A DNA stretch of 47,127 nt, taken from NCBI RefSeq assembly GCF_008370685.1, contig NZ_VTZU01000054.1, positions 1-47,127 on the forward strand, read 5' to 3'. Under the pieces are notes generated by a model. It was not told the origin of the DNA, made no database searches, and saw only the letters and a list, made by a program, of their open reading frames with translations. Shown one piece after another: positions 34,298 to 41,351 of this stretch. Position 1 is the first letter of the stretch. Every line of letters begins with the position of its first letter. The DNA is from Aquimarina sp. RZ0 (lineage in GTDB: Bacteria > Bacteroidota > Bacteroidia > Flavobacteriales > Flavobacteriaceae). The translations under genes were made by a program, and so were the position numbers.

Positions 34298-34708
34298 AAT
34301 TATGATTTTTATTCAAAAATAAAAAGTTTTTATAAGGAAACGATCACAAATTAGTCTTAATATTTTGGTTTTTTTGAAGAATATTTAAAAAATATCAAAT
34401 AGTACGCTTCTTCTGGTCTTAGCGATATGTGATCTAATCTTACATCCAAAAAACTCAGATTACCGAATTTATATAAAAACAGCATCTCAATCACCTATAC
34501 CGTACAAAAGCATCTTATTTGTAGCAAAATTCCTCAATATTTAAGTTAATTCTACATATTTTTAACAAGCTTAACAGTTCTTAACAGTTTTTTTAAAACA
34601 TTTAAAACCATATACTTAACTTTAAAAAAAGCTTTTAAAAAGCTTTGGCATAGTTATTCCATCTGTATAAAATATCATAGTAAAAATAATTTAAAACTTA
34701 AGAACAAC
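34298..34708. other. Divergent intergenic region with a sigma-54-like promoter
   Basis: 411 bp, AT-rich, no repeat family member. Contains the sigma-54-like site at 34646 and a hairpin-prone AAAAGCTTTTAAAAAGCTTT stretch immediately before it. Confidence 0.45.
34646..34661 (+). promoter_or_regulatory. Sigma-54-like -24/-12 promoter
   Basis: TGGCATAGTTATTCCA matches TGGCAC-N5-TTGCA with the correct spacing and three deviations (one in the -12 part). It lies 48 bases upstream of the ATG at 34709, giving a leader of about 35 nt. No activator site identified. Confidence 0.55.
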
Positions 34709-35017
34709 ATGAAAAATTTATTTGTATTACCAGTAGTGGCTTTAGGACTTTTATTTGGGACTCAAAGTATAAACGCAAACGAAATTTCTTTTGATGAAAC
34801 TGTAGAAGTTACTGTTCAGGAAAAATATATAGAATTAGCCGTTGAAAATTTACCTCAACCTATATTAGATGCAGTTGCCAAAGATTTTAAGGGGGCTACA
34901 ATTAGCAAAGCTGCAGCAAAGGAAGATGCTTCTGAATTTAAATTAGAACTTACTAAAGAAGACGGAGAAACTGTAGAAGTACATTGTGATGCAGAAGGAA
35001 ACTGGGTTTCACATTAA
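34709..35017 (+). CDS. Small secreted PepSY-like protein
   Basis: 102 residues. Signal peptide (KNLFVLPVVALGLLFGTQSINA), then a compact domain: ENLPQPILDAVAKDFKGATISKAAAKED...EFKLELTKEDGETVEVHCDAEGNWV, the pattern of PepSY-like (BLIP-fold) putative periplasmic proteins common in Flavobacteriaceae. Monocistronic: sigma-54-like promoter and terminator at 35097. Role unknown, possibly stress-related. Confidence 0.8.
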   Translation: MKNLFVLPVVALGLLFGTQSINANEISFDETVEVTVQEKYIELAVENLPQPILDAVAKDFKGATISKAAAKEDASEFKLELTKEDGETVEVHCDAEGNWVSH

Positions 35018-35096
35018 TAACAACAAATAATAAAAATATTTAAAAGTTAATTTATTTAGACTATAAATTAAGCTTCGTAGAGTGATTAAATTTAGG

Positions 35097-35128
35097 AAAA
35101 GGAGAGTTTTATAATTCTCCTTTTTTTT
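35097..35128 (+). terminator. Terminator between convergent genes
   Basis: AAAAGGAGA and TCTCCTTTTTTTT form a stem with a 10-nt loop and T-run; the A-run on the other side lets it also end trmN6. Confidence 0.85.
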
Positions 35129-35129
35129 A

Positions 35130-35843
35130 TTACATTTTTAGATAAAACTCCTTCGTTAACTCTATATAGGGCTTCGTATATTGATGTCTGCCATTCTCTA
35201 TAATTAATTGGTCAATTTCAAAATCTACATTATCAAAACCAAACAGCAACATACTTCTTTTAATATCTGACACAGGATTCCCTTGTACTCTTGTAATTCT
35301 ATGAGGAAACAACCCAGCTTTTCTTGCGATAGCAACTACTTTTGTTTCTTCTTTATAAGGTATTATGATAGCCAACCTTCCTTTTTCAGAAAGTAAATGA
35401 GTCGCACCAATAAGTAAATGCTCAAAAGGAAGTGAATCCACAAACCTTGCGACATCTCTGCTAGCATCATTTGTTTTATAATTTTCTGTAAAAAAAGGAG
35501 GATTACTAATTAACAGATCGTACGTATCATCAATCTCTTGAAAAAATTCCTGGAAAGAAGCATGATAGCAAAACAAGCGATCCGACCATCCAGAAGTTTC
35601 AAAATTATCTACAGCCTGCTCATAAGCGTCACTATCAATCTCCAGTGCATCAATAGTTTCTGCAAAAGAACGCTGAGCCATCATCAGGGCAATCACACCT
35701 GTCCCAGTTCCTATATCGAGAATAGAATTAGTGGCATCAGAAATTGGAACCCAGGATCCTAGCAAAACACCATCTGTACCTATTTTCATCGCGCAACGAT
35801 CTTGTTGTACTGTAAACTGCTTAAATCTAAATGGTTTCTCCAT
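35130..35843 (-). CDS. trmN6: tRNA1(Val) (adenine37-N6)-methyltransferase
   Basis: 237 residues, SAM-dependent methyltransferase. Motif I SILDIGTGTGVIALMMAQ (about 40-57), the N6-adenine catalytic NPPF in DLLISNPPFFTEN (about 112-124), and N-terminal FKQFTVQQDRCAMKIGTDGVLLGSW characteristic of the YfiC/TrmN6 family. Modifies A37 of tRNA1(Val). Third gene after rpsP and rimM on the same strand (19-bp gap), an RNA-maturation cluster; the usual trmD is absent at this place. Confidence 0.92.
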   Translation of the reverse strand: MEKPFRFKQFTVQQDRCAMKIGTDGVLLGSWVPISDATNSILDIGTGTGVIALMMAQRSFAETIDALEIDSDAYEQAVDNFETSGWSDRLFCYHASFQEFFQEIDDTYDLLISNPPFFTENYKTNDASRDVARFVDSLPFEHLLIGATHLLSEKGRLAIIIPYKEETKVVAIARKAGLFPHRITRVQGNPVSDIKRSMLLFGFDNVDFEIDQLIIENGRHQYTKPYIELTKEFYLKM

Positions 35844-35862
35844 TACCTGAACTCTCAGAATT

Positions 35863-36387
35863 TTATAGATACAAATCTATTAAACCTTCTGGGGTATTTA
35901 CAAATATTGTTTTTAATTCTCTATCTACTTTATCTATAAACTCATCATTCATGGGAATCAGGATCTCAACTCCATTATGATCAATCTCAAAAAGAGCTTG
36001 AGCCGTACTGTCATTAATATTTGTAACAACTCCTACTTCTCCATAAGATTGATCTATTACTTTAAAACCAATAACCTCATGAAAATAAAATTTGTCTCCC
36101 TCTAATTCAGGTAATAAATCCAGTGGCAAATAAATTTTAGCTTTCATAAGATCATCCGCCTCTTCTTCTGAATCTATATCTTCAAATTTTACTCTAAGCA
36201 AGTCACTTTTGTGGAGTGAAGATTTTTCAATAAAAAATGGAACCAAATTTTTGTTGTAATCAACAAAAACTGATTCCATTTTTATATAACTTTCGGGATC
36301 ATCGGTATCAAGTTTTATCAATACCTCCCCCTTAAAACTAAATTTGCTTACGATTTTGCCTAGATAGAAGCACTCTTCTTTCTTCAT
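35863..36387 (-). CDS. rimM: Ribosome maturation factor RimM
   Basis: 174 residues: RimM N-domain (FYLGKIVSKFSFKGEVLIKL, about 7-26) and PRC-barrel domain (YFHEVIGFKVID...GVEILIPMNDEFIDKVDRELKTIFV, about 100-165). Needed for 30S assembly around S19/h33. Directly downstream of rpsP (20-bp gap), the conserved order. Confidence 0.95.
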   Translation of the reverse strand: MKKEECFYLGKIVSKFSFKGEVLIKLDTDDPESYIKMESVFVDYNKNLVPFFIEKSSLHKSDLLRVKFEDIDSEEEADDLMKAKIYLPLDLLPELEGDKFYFHEVIGFKVIDQSYGEVGVVTNINDSTAQALFEIDHNGVEILIPMNDEFIDKVDRELKTIFVNTPEGLIDLYL

Positions 36388-36407
36388 CGTTAGTAATTTA
36401 ATGACAA

Positions 36408-36917
36408 CTATTCTTCTTCTTCGTTGCTAGCCGCTACATCAACAGCCTCTTGTTCTGTGGCCGCAATTGCTGCTGCCGCTTCTGCTTCGCGTTTTGCATT
36501 TACTTCTTTTTCTGCTTCAAGCACTTTCGCTCTAGCATCTGCTTCTTCTTTGTCTAAAGAATCTTTCTTTGCAGTAACAGATCCTTCTTTTTCCTGAATC
36601 CAAGCATTGAATTTTTCTTCAGCTTGTTCTTCAGTTAGAGCTCCTTTCTTAACACCACCCGCGAGGTGATTTTTTAACAGTGCTCCTTTATAAGACAAAA
36701 TAGCCTTAGCAGTATCCGAAGGCTGTGCTCCATTTTGTAACCACTTAACCGCTCCATCAACATTTAAGTCAATTGTAGCAGGGTTAGTATTTGGATTGTA
36801 CGTTCCGATCTTTTCTAAAAATCTACCATCCCTTTTTGATCTAGCATCTGCTGCTACGATCCAGTAAAAAGGCTTCCCTTTTTTACCGTGTCTCTGTAAT
36901 CTAATTTTAACAGGCAT
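36408..36917 (-). CDS. rpsP: 30S ribosomal protein S16 with acidic/Ala-rich C-terminal extension
   Basis: 169 residues. The core S16 (MPVKIRLQRHGKKGKPFYWIVAAD...FLEKIGTYNPNT, first 80) is standard; residues about 115-169 form a charged, Ala/Glu-rich helix (DADARAKVLEAEKEVNAKREAEAAAA) ending NEEEE, longer than E. coli S16 but usual for flavobacteria. First gene of the rpsP-rimM-trmN6 unit. Confidence 0.97.
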   Translation of the reverse strand: MPVKIRLQRHGKKGKPFYWIVAADARSKRDGRFLEKIGTYNPNTNPATIDLNVDGAVKWLQNGAQPSDTAKAILSYKGALLKNHLAGGVKKGALTEEQAEEKFNAWIQEKEGSVTAKKDSLDKEEADARAKVLEAEKEVNAKREAEAAAAIAATEQEAVDVAASNEEEE

Positions 36918-36963
36918 ATAAATTAATTTTTGGGTACACGACCCCGATTATAATTAAGGTGGG

Positions 36964-36971
36964 CAAAGGTA
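36964..36971 (-). promoter_or_regulatory. -7 box (TACCTTTG) of rpsP
   Basis: Minus strand TACCTTTG, 47 bases before the ATG; leader about 40 nt. The leader contains a small GGGTCGTGTACCC hairpin that could matter for S16 regulation. Confidence 0.6.
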
Positions 36972-37192
36972 ATCATTTTTAATAAATTAAATACTATCAT
37001 ATCATAGTGATTATAGACAGATTATAAAGTAGCGAATATTTGTAATCTAATACTCAAAATTCTCAGGTATACGAGGTAAAAATGTTAAAAGTAAAAACCT
37101 ACTTTTTATATGAATAATCACTTAAATAATGTATTTTATCTATATTATATACTATTTAATCGATAAAAATGATAAAATTTATTTGTTTAAAA

Positions 37193-37223
37193 TTGTTTTC
37201 TTAAGATTTTCATCTTATGTTTG
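37193..37223 (+). promoter_or_regulatory. Promoter of the DUF6252-like lipoprotein
   Basis: TTG at 37193 followed 20 bases later by TATGTTTG (37216-37223), fitting TTTG/TAnnTTTG. 53 bases upstream of the ATG. Confidence 0.55.
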
Positions 37224-37276
37224 TATTCATTAATCCTATATGTATTACATGTAAGATTTGTTAAAGCCCCAAGCAT

Positions 37277-38155
37277 ATGATTAAAAAAATTACCCTACTC
37301 ACGGCAGTATTCTGCTTTATTTTAAGTTCCTGTACTACAGATATTGAGGTAAACACACCATCGCTACAGGCAACAATCGAAGGAAAACTATTCAGACCGG
37401 ATATCAGAAAAGCAATTATTCATGACGATGGGACACTTGTTATTGAAGGAAATACAGGTTCTCAATCCATTAGTTTTGCAACTACCGCTCTTGAAATCGG
37501 TACTTACAAATTAGGTCAACAAGCTGTCAATGAAGTAAGTTTTCAGGATCTGGATGCAAAATTTGTTTCAGAAAATGGCATAACCGAAGGACAAGTAATA
37601 ATTACTGATATAAGCGATAATTTAGTTTCTGGTAATTTTTACTTTAAAAATTTAAAAAATTCAAATGGAAAGTCTATGAATTTCCAAAACGGATGGTTTT
37701 ATAGATTACCAATCGAAAATTTTGTGCCTGAAATACAAATTCCAGAAGAAGAAGAAATTATTATTCCGGATGAAGACGAACAGGAAGAAATAAATCCTTG
37801 CCTTCTCAACGCGTCTCTTACTGCCCGAATTAATGGTATAGAGATGATCACAGATGATCATGATGCCATTCCTTTTGGAGTAAACAATCCATCAATATTA
37901 TTAAGAGCAAGTAATGAAACCGAAGAAATTACTGTTGTTTTCCCGATTGATGTGATTAACGGAACACATTCACTAACAGGATCTGGAGACTATAGTGCTA
38001 CATATAGCATTAACAATGAAAAAGCATCTGCCGTGTCTGGCACATTAACTATTACTTCTCACGATACAGAAACTAAGTGCATCAGTGGAAGTTTTGAATT
38101 TACGACTACCAGTGGCGTAATTGTTACTGAAGGACTTTTTGATTTTGGATATTAA
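37277..38155 (+). CDS. Two-domain lipoprotein, DUF6252-like
   Basis: 292 residues. SPII signal (FCFILSSCTTD, Cys 19). Two related beta domains: about 32-150 (ATIEGKLFRPD...EGQVIITDISDNLVSGNFYFK) and about 175-292 (SLTARINGIEM...GTLTITSHDTETKCISGSFEF, ending in EGLFDFGY), separated by an acidic linker (PEEEEIIIPDEDEQEE). The SGxFxF block repeats in both halves, so an internal duplication. Such surface lipoproteins are common in Flavobacteriaceae; function unknown. Confidence 0.72.
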   Translation: MIKKITLLTAVFCFILSSCTTDIEVNTPSLQATIEGKLFRPDIRKAIIHDDGTLVIEGNTGSQSISFATTALEIGTYKLGQQAVNEVSFQDLDAKFVSENGITEGQVIITDISDNLVSGNFYFKNLKNSNGKSMNFQNGWFYRLPIENFVPEIQIPEEEEIIIPDEDEQEEINPCLLNASLTARINGIEMITDDHDAIPFGVNNPSILLRASNETEEITVVFPIDVINGTHSLTGSGDYSATYSINNEKASAVSGTLTITSHDTETKCISGSFEFTTTSGVIVTEGLFDFGY

Positions 38156-38176
38156 TCACAACTCAGCTATAGTCCG

Positions 38177-38213
38177 AAAAGCGTTCATCTATTTATTTTG
38201 ATGAACGCTTTTT
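38177..38213 (+). terminator. Rho-independent terminator after the lipoprotein
   Basis: AAAAGCGTTCATC pairs perfectly with GATGAACGCTTTT around a 10-nt loop, followed by T-run. Confidence 0.92.
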
Positions 38214-38218
38214 ATATA

Positions 38219-38240
38219 ATAGAACTCATCTTGACTTTTT
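38219..38240 (+). repeat. Solo R3 end
   Basis: ATAGAACTCATCTTGACTTTT matches 29617-29637 over 21 bases exactly, but no inverted partner follows within this intergenic stretch. Remnant of an excised or truncated R3, or the real family unit is only the end. Confidence 0.65.
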
Positions 38241-38420
38241 CTACTACATAAAAATGCTTTAAATATGTTAGCTACCTAACACTTAACTTCTTAGAGAATG
38301 TATTTTAAATGTTATCAATTTGTTAACTAAAACCTAAATAATTAATAAAACAACTTTCTGATTAATTAAAATACTTACCTCAATTTTATACCTAAGCCCT
38401 TCTAAAACAGTATCTTATTT

Positions 38421-38448
38421 ATTTATAGGAAATATATTTCCTATAAAT
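38421..38448. promoter_or_regulatory. 28-bp perfect palindrome upstream of lipoprotein gene
   Basis: Each 14-base half (ATTTATAGGAAATA) is the exact inverse of the other. It lies 150 bp upstream of the ATG at 38598 in a 384-bp gene-free stretch otherwise holding only the solo R3 end (38219-38240) and AT-rich sequence. It could be an operator for a dimeric repressor or a cruciform; no T-run follows, so not a terminator. Confidence 0.55.
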
Positions 38449-38597
38449 TTTATTTATTTTGTTTTTACAAACTCCGTAAGTATAAAATATTGTCATCGTC
38501 TCAACTTATATCAAAATTAGAACATTAGTTTTTGATTCATAAAAACGATTGGCCGATTGTTTTTTTTAACGATATAAACATTTTAAAAAAACACAAA

Positions 38598-39899
38598 ATG
38601 AAAAATTTAAGAGCAATATTTTTAAGCATAATGACCGTCTCATTATTTATAGCATGCGGTGATGACGATACTACAATAATAGATCCACCAACTACTCCTT
38701 CAGAAGCTAGTTTATTATTAGAAAGTATTAGACAAGATGGCGGAATTCCTTTTGACGCAGACAATCCAGCACTTTCTTTTACGGCTGAACAAAACGTATT
38801 TTTACCTAGTGTATTAGGGATTGATTTTCGAATAGACAGATCTGTAGTCCCTGCCGGACCTACTGCAAGATTTCCTATGTTTCAAGGCTGGGAAACTACT
38901 ACAAACGGACCTAGACGTTGTTATTATGTAATCACAGAATCATCCGACAGAGAAATGGCAAGAGAATTAGGTGTTATTTTTGCTCCAAGAATGGCAGAAG
39001 CTGTAGGATCTGGTGGAGAACAAAATGCAACTTGGACAGATGATGGCAGACTTGTTTTTGAAGGCTCTGTAGATTTTTCACCTAAACGATCGCTAGTAGC
39101 GGGAGGACAAGATGGATTACTATTTGGTTTCCCTCCAGCAGAGGTTAACCCGGGAGCGATCGCGGATGCTGCATGGTCATCTTATGTAGTGTTACCTAGT
39201 GGAATTGTTATTAATGCTCAAATGGTTGCTAATAGCACAGGTATTCATGATAGAATCCCTCATCCAGATGGAAACGGCCCAGAACAGGAAGATGACTTAA
39301 ACAATCCTAATCTTGCCGCTGATCAAGCATCTGTTGTTATGCAATTGTTAGATGGATGGCAAGATGACAAACCTTACTACTTCCATATTGTTACCGATAC
39401 TTCAGACCCAGGACCTGCTACTATCGAACTAGGCGTTTTTGCTCCAAGATTAGCTGAGCTACCAACATTTGGCTTGTTCCCAGGAGGATCTATGTTACCT
39501 TTTAGCCCAACTGCTAATGGTAGAACAACAGATACAGATGGTTTTGGAGTACAAGGTTTAAACACAGCCTCACTAAGTGAAAGACAAGTACAAGACCCTA
39601 CTAATACTTTCCCTATTGATCCCAGCGATGAGCGATATGCTCCGATGTGGGACGCTCATATTACTGAATTTACGATCCCAGAAGCAGATCGTCCAATCTT
39701 AAGAAGTTTTGATCAGGTAAATGAGCTTTTAGCAGATGGAACTTTAATCCCTTTTAGAGGAAATATAAATCCAAATCCTTTGACAAACTCCTTATCTGAT
39801 TTGTTAACCGCAACTGGGGCAATCATTAACTGCCCAGTAATTTCACAACCAGATAGCAGTGTGATTGGTACCCAAATTGGATTACCAAGAAATCAATAA
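38598..39899 (+). CDS. Lipoprotein with internal duplication, function unknown
   Basis: 433 residues from ATG 38598 (an ATG at 38532 would place 22 residues ahead of the signal peptide). SPII signal ends SLFIACGDDD (Cys 20). Two segments repeat: about 94-135 (MFQGWET..., CYYVITESSDREMARELGVIFAPRMAEA) and about 248-288 (LLDGWQDD, PYYFHIVTDTSD, IELGVFAPRLAEL), sharing GW, YY, IT, SD and LGVxFAPRxAE. It looks like two copies of one fold. Otherwise no known domain. Monocistronic, terminator at 39905. Confidence 0.75.
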   Translation: MKNLRAIFLSIMTVSLFIACGDDDTTIIDPPTTPSEASLLLESIRQDGGIPFDADNPALSFTAEQNVFLPSVLGIDFRIDRSVVPAGPTARFPMFQGWETTTNGPRRCYYVITESSDREMARELGVIFAPRMAEAVGSGGEQNATWTDDGRLVFEGSVDFSPKRSLVAGGQDGLLFGFPPAEVNPGAIADAAWSSYVVLPSGIVINAQMVANSTGIHDRIPHPDGNGPEQEDDLNNPNLAADQASVVMQLLDGWQDDKPYYFHIVTDTSDPGPATIELGVFAPRLAELPTFGLFPGGSMLPFSPTANGRTTDTDGFGVQGLNTASLSERQVQDPTNTFPIDPSDERYAPMWDAHITEFTIPEADRPILRSFDQVNELLADGTLIPFRGNINPNPLTNSLSDLLTATGAIINCPVISQPDSSVIGTQIGLPRNQ

Positions 39900-39904
39900 T
39901 CCTG

Positions 39905-39948
39905 AAAAAGCAAACAAGAGAAAATAATAATTTTCTTGTTTGCTTTTT
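39905..39948 (+). terminator. Rho-independent terminator
   Basis: AAAAAGCAAACAAGA pairs with TCTTGTTTGCTTTTT (one extra G) around an AT loop, T-run follows. Confidence 0.92.
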
Positions 39949-40000
39949 GTTTTTTTTTGAAAAGCTTAGTTGCCATAAACGCTTCTGGGCTTTTCTGTTT

Positions 40001-40154
40001 TTATCATTTTTTCTTAAAAACTACTCAAACAAAATACAGCTATTTTTGTTTAGAGAAAAAAGTAAGTGTTGCAATAGCTACGGTGAAATTTTATTTTGAA
40101 GCATACGCAAAAGAACAGGTCTTAATACGTAATTTTGAAGCAGAAATGATATTA
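40001..40154 (-). repeat. R2 palindromic repeat, copy d (154 bp)
   Basis: The reverse complement begins TAATATCATTTCTGCTTC and aligns with 288-420 through CTTCAAAATAAAA and CGTAGCTAT. Both ends inverted. It ends 3 bases before the stop of the MarR-GNAT gene. Not coding; the apparent ORF across it is a shadow. Confidence 0.7.
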
Positions 40155-40157
40155 CCT

Positions 40158-41108
40158 CTACAAATCTAGCTCCATCTGTATATTACATCTTTCATATGGT
40201 GTTGATTTTCCCGCTACTTTTTTGAACCCTAATTTTTTATATAAATTAATTGCAGGAGCAAGCATAGTATTACTTTCCAAATATACCTTATTCGCTTTAA
40301 GCGATATCGCCAGTTTAATGATAGCTTCCCCTAACATTCCACCTATTCCCTTGCCTTTAGCATCAGAAGACACAGCCATTTTTGCCAACTCATAGTCATA
40401 TTCAGAATCATTCATTTTTATCAGAGCACAAACCCCAACAGGCATACCACCGTACAAAGCAACCAGAATAAAACCGCCTTTGTCTAGAATATACTCTTTT
40501 GGAAACTCTAATGCCTTTCTATCCATTTCTTCCATCTTAAAATAATGACGTATCCACTCTTCATTTAACTGACGAAATGTTTCTTTATACTGCAAACTAT
40601 AGGGCACAATCTCTACATTCATAGACTCCCTCTTCTTTTTTTTCTCTTTTACTCTGTCTACCATCGACTTATCATCTAACAAGTATTCAAATTCTTCCAT
40701 AGCATTCCATATATTATGTTTTGTTTGCTTTAATGCTTCATCTACAGCATTTCTAACATCTATATATTGTTTCTCAATTTTTAGAAGTACATCCCTCCCT
40801 TTGTCAGTAAGCATTATATTGTTCTTTCTCCTGTCATTTTCACCTTTTTTCTCAGAAACAATACCCTCTTTGGACATTTCTCTTACTATTTTGCTTACAG
40901 AAGGATGAGAATGACCTATTTCTTCTGCAATCTTAGTAATTGATTTTTCTTGATTTTGAGACAACACATGAAAAACAGGAAACCATTTCGGTTTTAAATC
41001 CACATCATATAACTCATAAATTTGTTTCGCATCTTCTGTGATTCGTTCGCTCAGTACTCTTAGTCTACTCCCTATGGCTACCGTACCAATACTATCAAAA
41101 AAATTCAT
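40158..41108 (-). CDS. MarR-family HTH fused to GNAT acetyltransferase
   Basis: 316 residues. Residues 1-150: MarR winged helix (PVFHVLSQNQEKSITKIAEEIGHSHPSVSKIVREMSKEGIVSEKKGENDRRKNNIMLTDKGR). Residues 165-316: GNAT N-acetyltransferase with FILVALYGGMPVGVCALIKM, acetyl-CoA loop VSSDAKGKGIGGMLGEAII and LYKKLGFKKV. These fusions are known in Bacteroidetes. The upstream TTACGTAA pair suggests autoregulation; the substrate of the acetylase is unknown. Confidence 0.93.
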   Translation of the reverse strand: MNFFDSIGTVAIGSRLRVLSERITEDAKQIYELYDVDLKPKWFPVFHVLSQNQEKSITKIAEEIGHSHPSVSKIVREMSKEGIVSEKKGENDRRKNNIMLTDKGRDVLLKIEKQYIDVRNAVDEALKQTKHNIWNAMEEFEYLLDDKSMVDRVKEKKKKRESMNVEIVPYSLQYKETFRQLNEEWIRHYFKMEEMDRKALEFPKEYILDKGGFILVALYGGMPVGVCALIKMNDSEYDYELAKMAVSSDAKGKGIGGMLGEAIIKLAISLKANKVYLESNTMLAPAINLYKKLGFKKVAGKSTPYERCNIQMELDL

Positions 41109-41117
41109 ATAAAATTA

Positions 41118-41138
41118 ATTACGTAATTAGTTACGTAA
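41118..41138. promoter_or_regulatory. Tandem TTACGTAA operator for the MarR-GNAT gene
   Basis: Palindromes ATTACGTAAT (41118-41127) and TTACGTAA (41131-41138), centres 12 bp apart, 10 bases upstream of the ATG at 41108. The arrangement fits cooperative binding of a MarR dimer to its own promoter. Confidence 0.65.
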
Positions 41139-41278
41139 ATATATGAAATTATTGTAAAACCAATGATCTTACCGTTATCTTAAGGGAATTAAGCTTTTTC
41201 TACGCAATTAAAAGGTGGTTTTTCTTAAAAACCAATATGTAATATCGTTAATAATTCTGAATAACTTTACTTTATTCG

Positions 41279-41317
41279 CCCCCCCTTTTTGGTTATTTTT
41301 GGAAATCGATTTCCAAG
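41279..41317 (+). promoter_or_regulatory. dnaE promoter region: C8 tract, TATTTTTG box, 18-bp palindrome
   Basis: A run of eight C (41279-41286) precedes TATTTTTG (41295-41302), a -7-like box, which overlaps a perfect palindrome TTGGAAATCGATTTCCAA (41300-41317). The C8 lies between the -7 box and the likely -33 position, so slippage could alter promoter spacing. The palindrome is placed like an operator. Confidence 0.5.
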
Positions 41318-41351
41318 GAAATATTGAACCTTCTCAAAAACTGATCTTTTT

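Larger units (their letters stand above)
36918..37276. other. Divergent intergenic region with two promoter boxes
   Basis: 359 bp containing the rpsP -7 box (36964) and the promoter of the lipoprotein at 37277 (37193-37223). No repeats from the R families. Confidence 0.5.

Noticed and set aside
39936..40169. 77-residue ORF after the lipoprotein terminator
   Set aside because: It covers the R2 repeat at 40001-40154, which is palindromic non-coding DNA.
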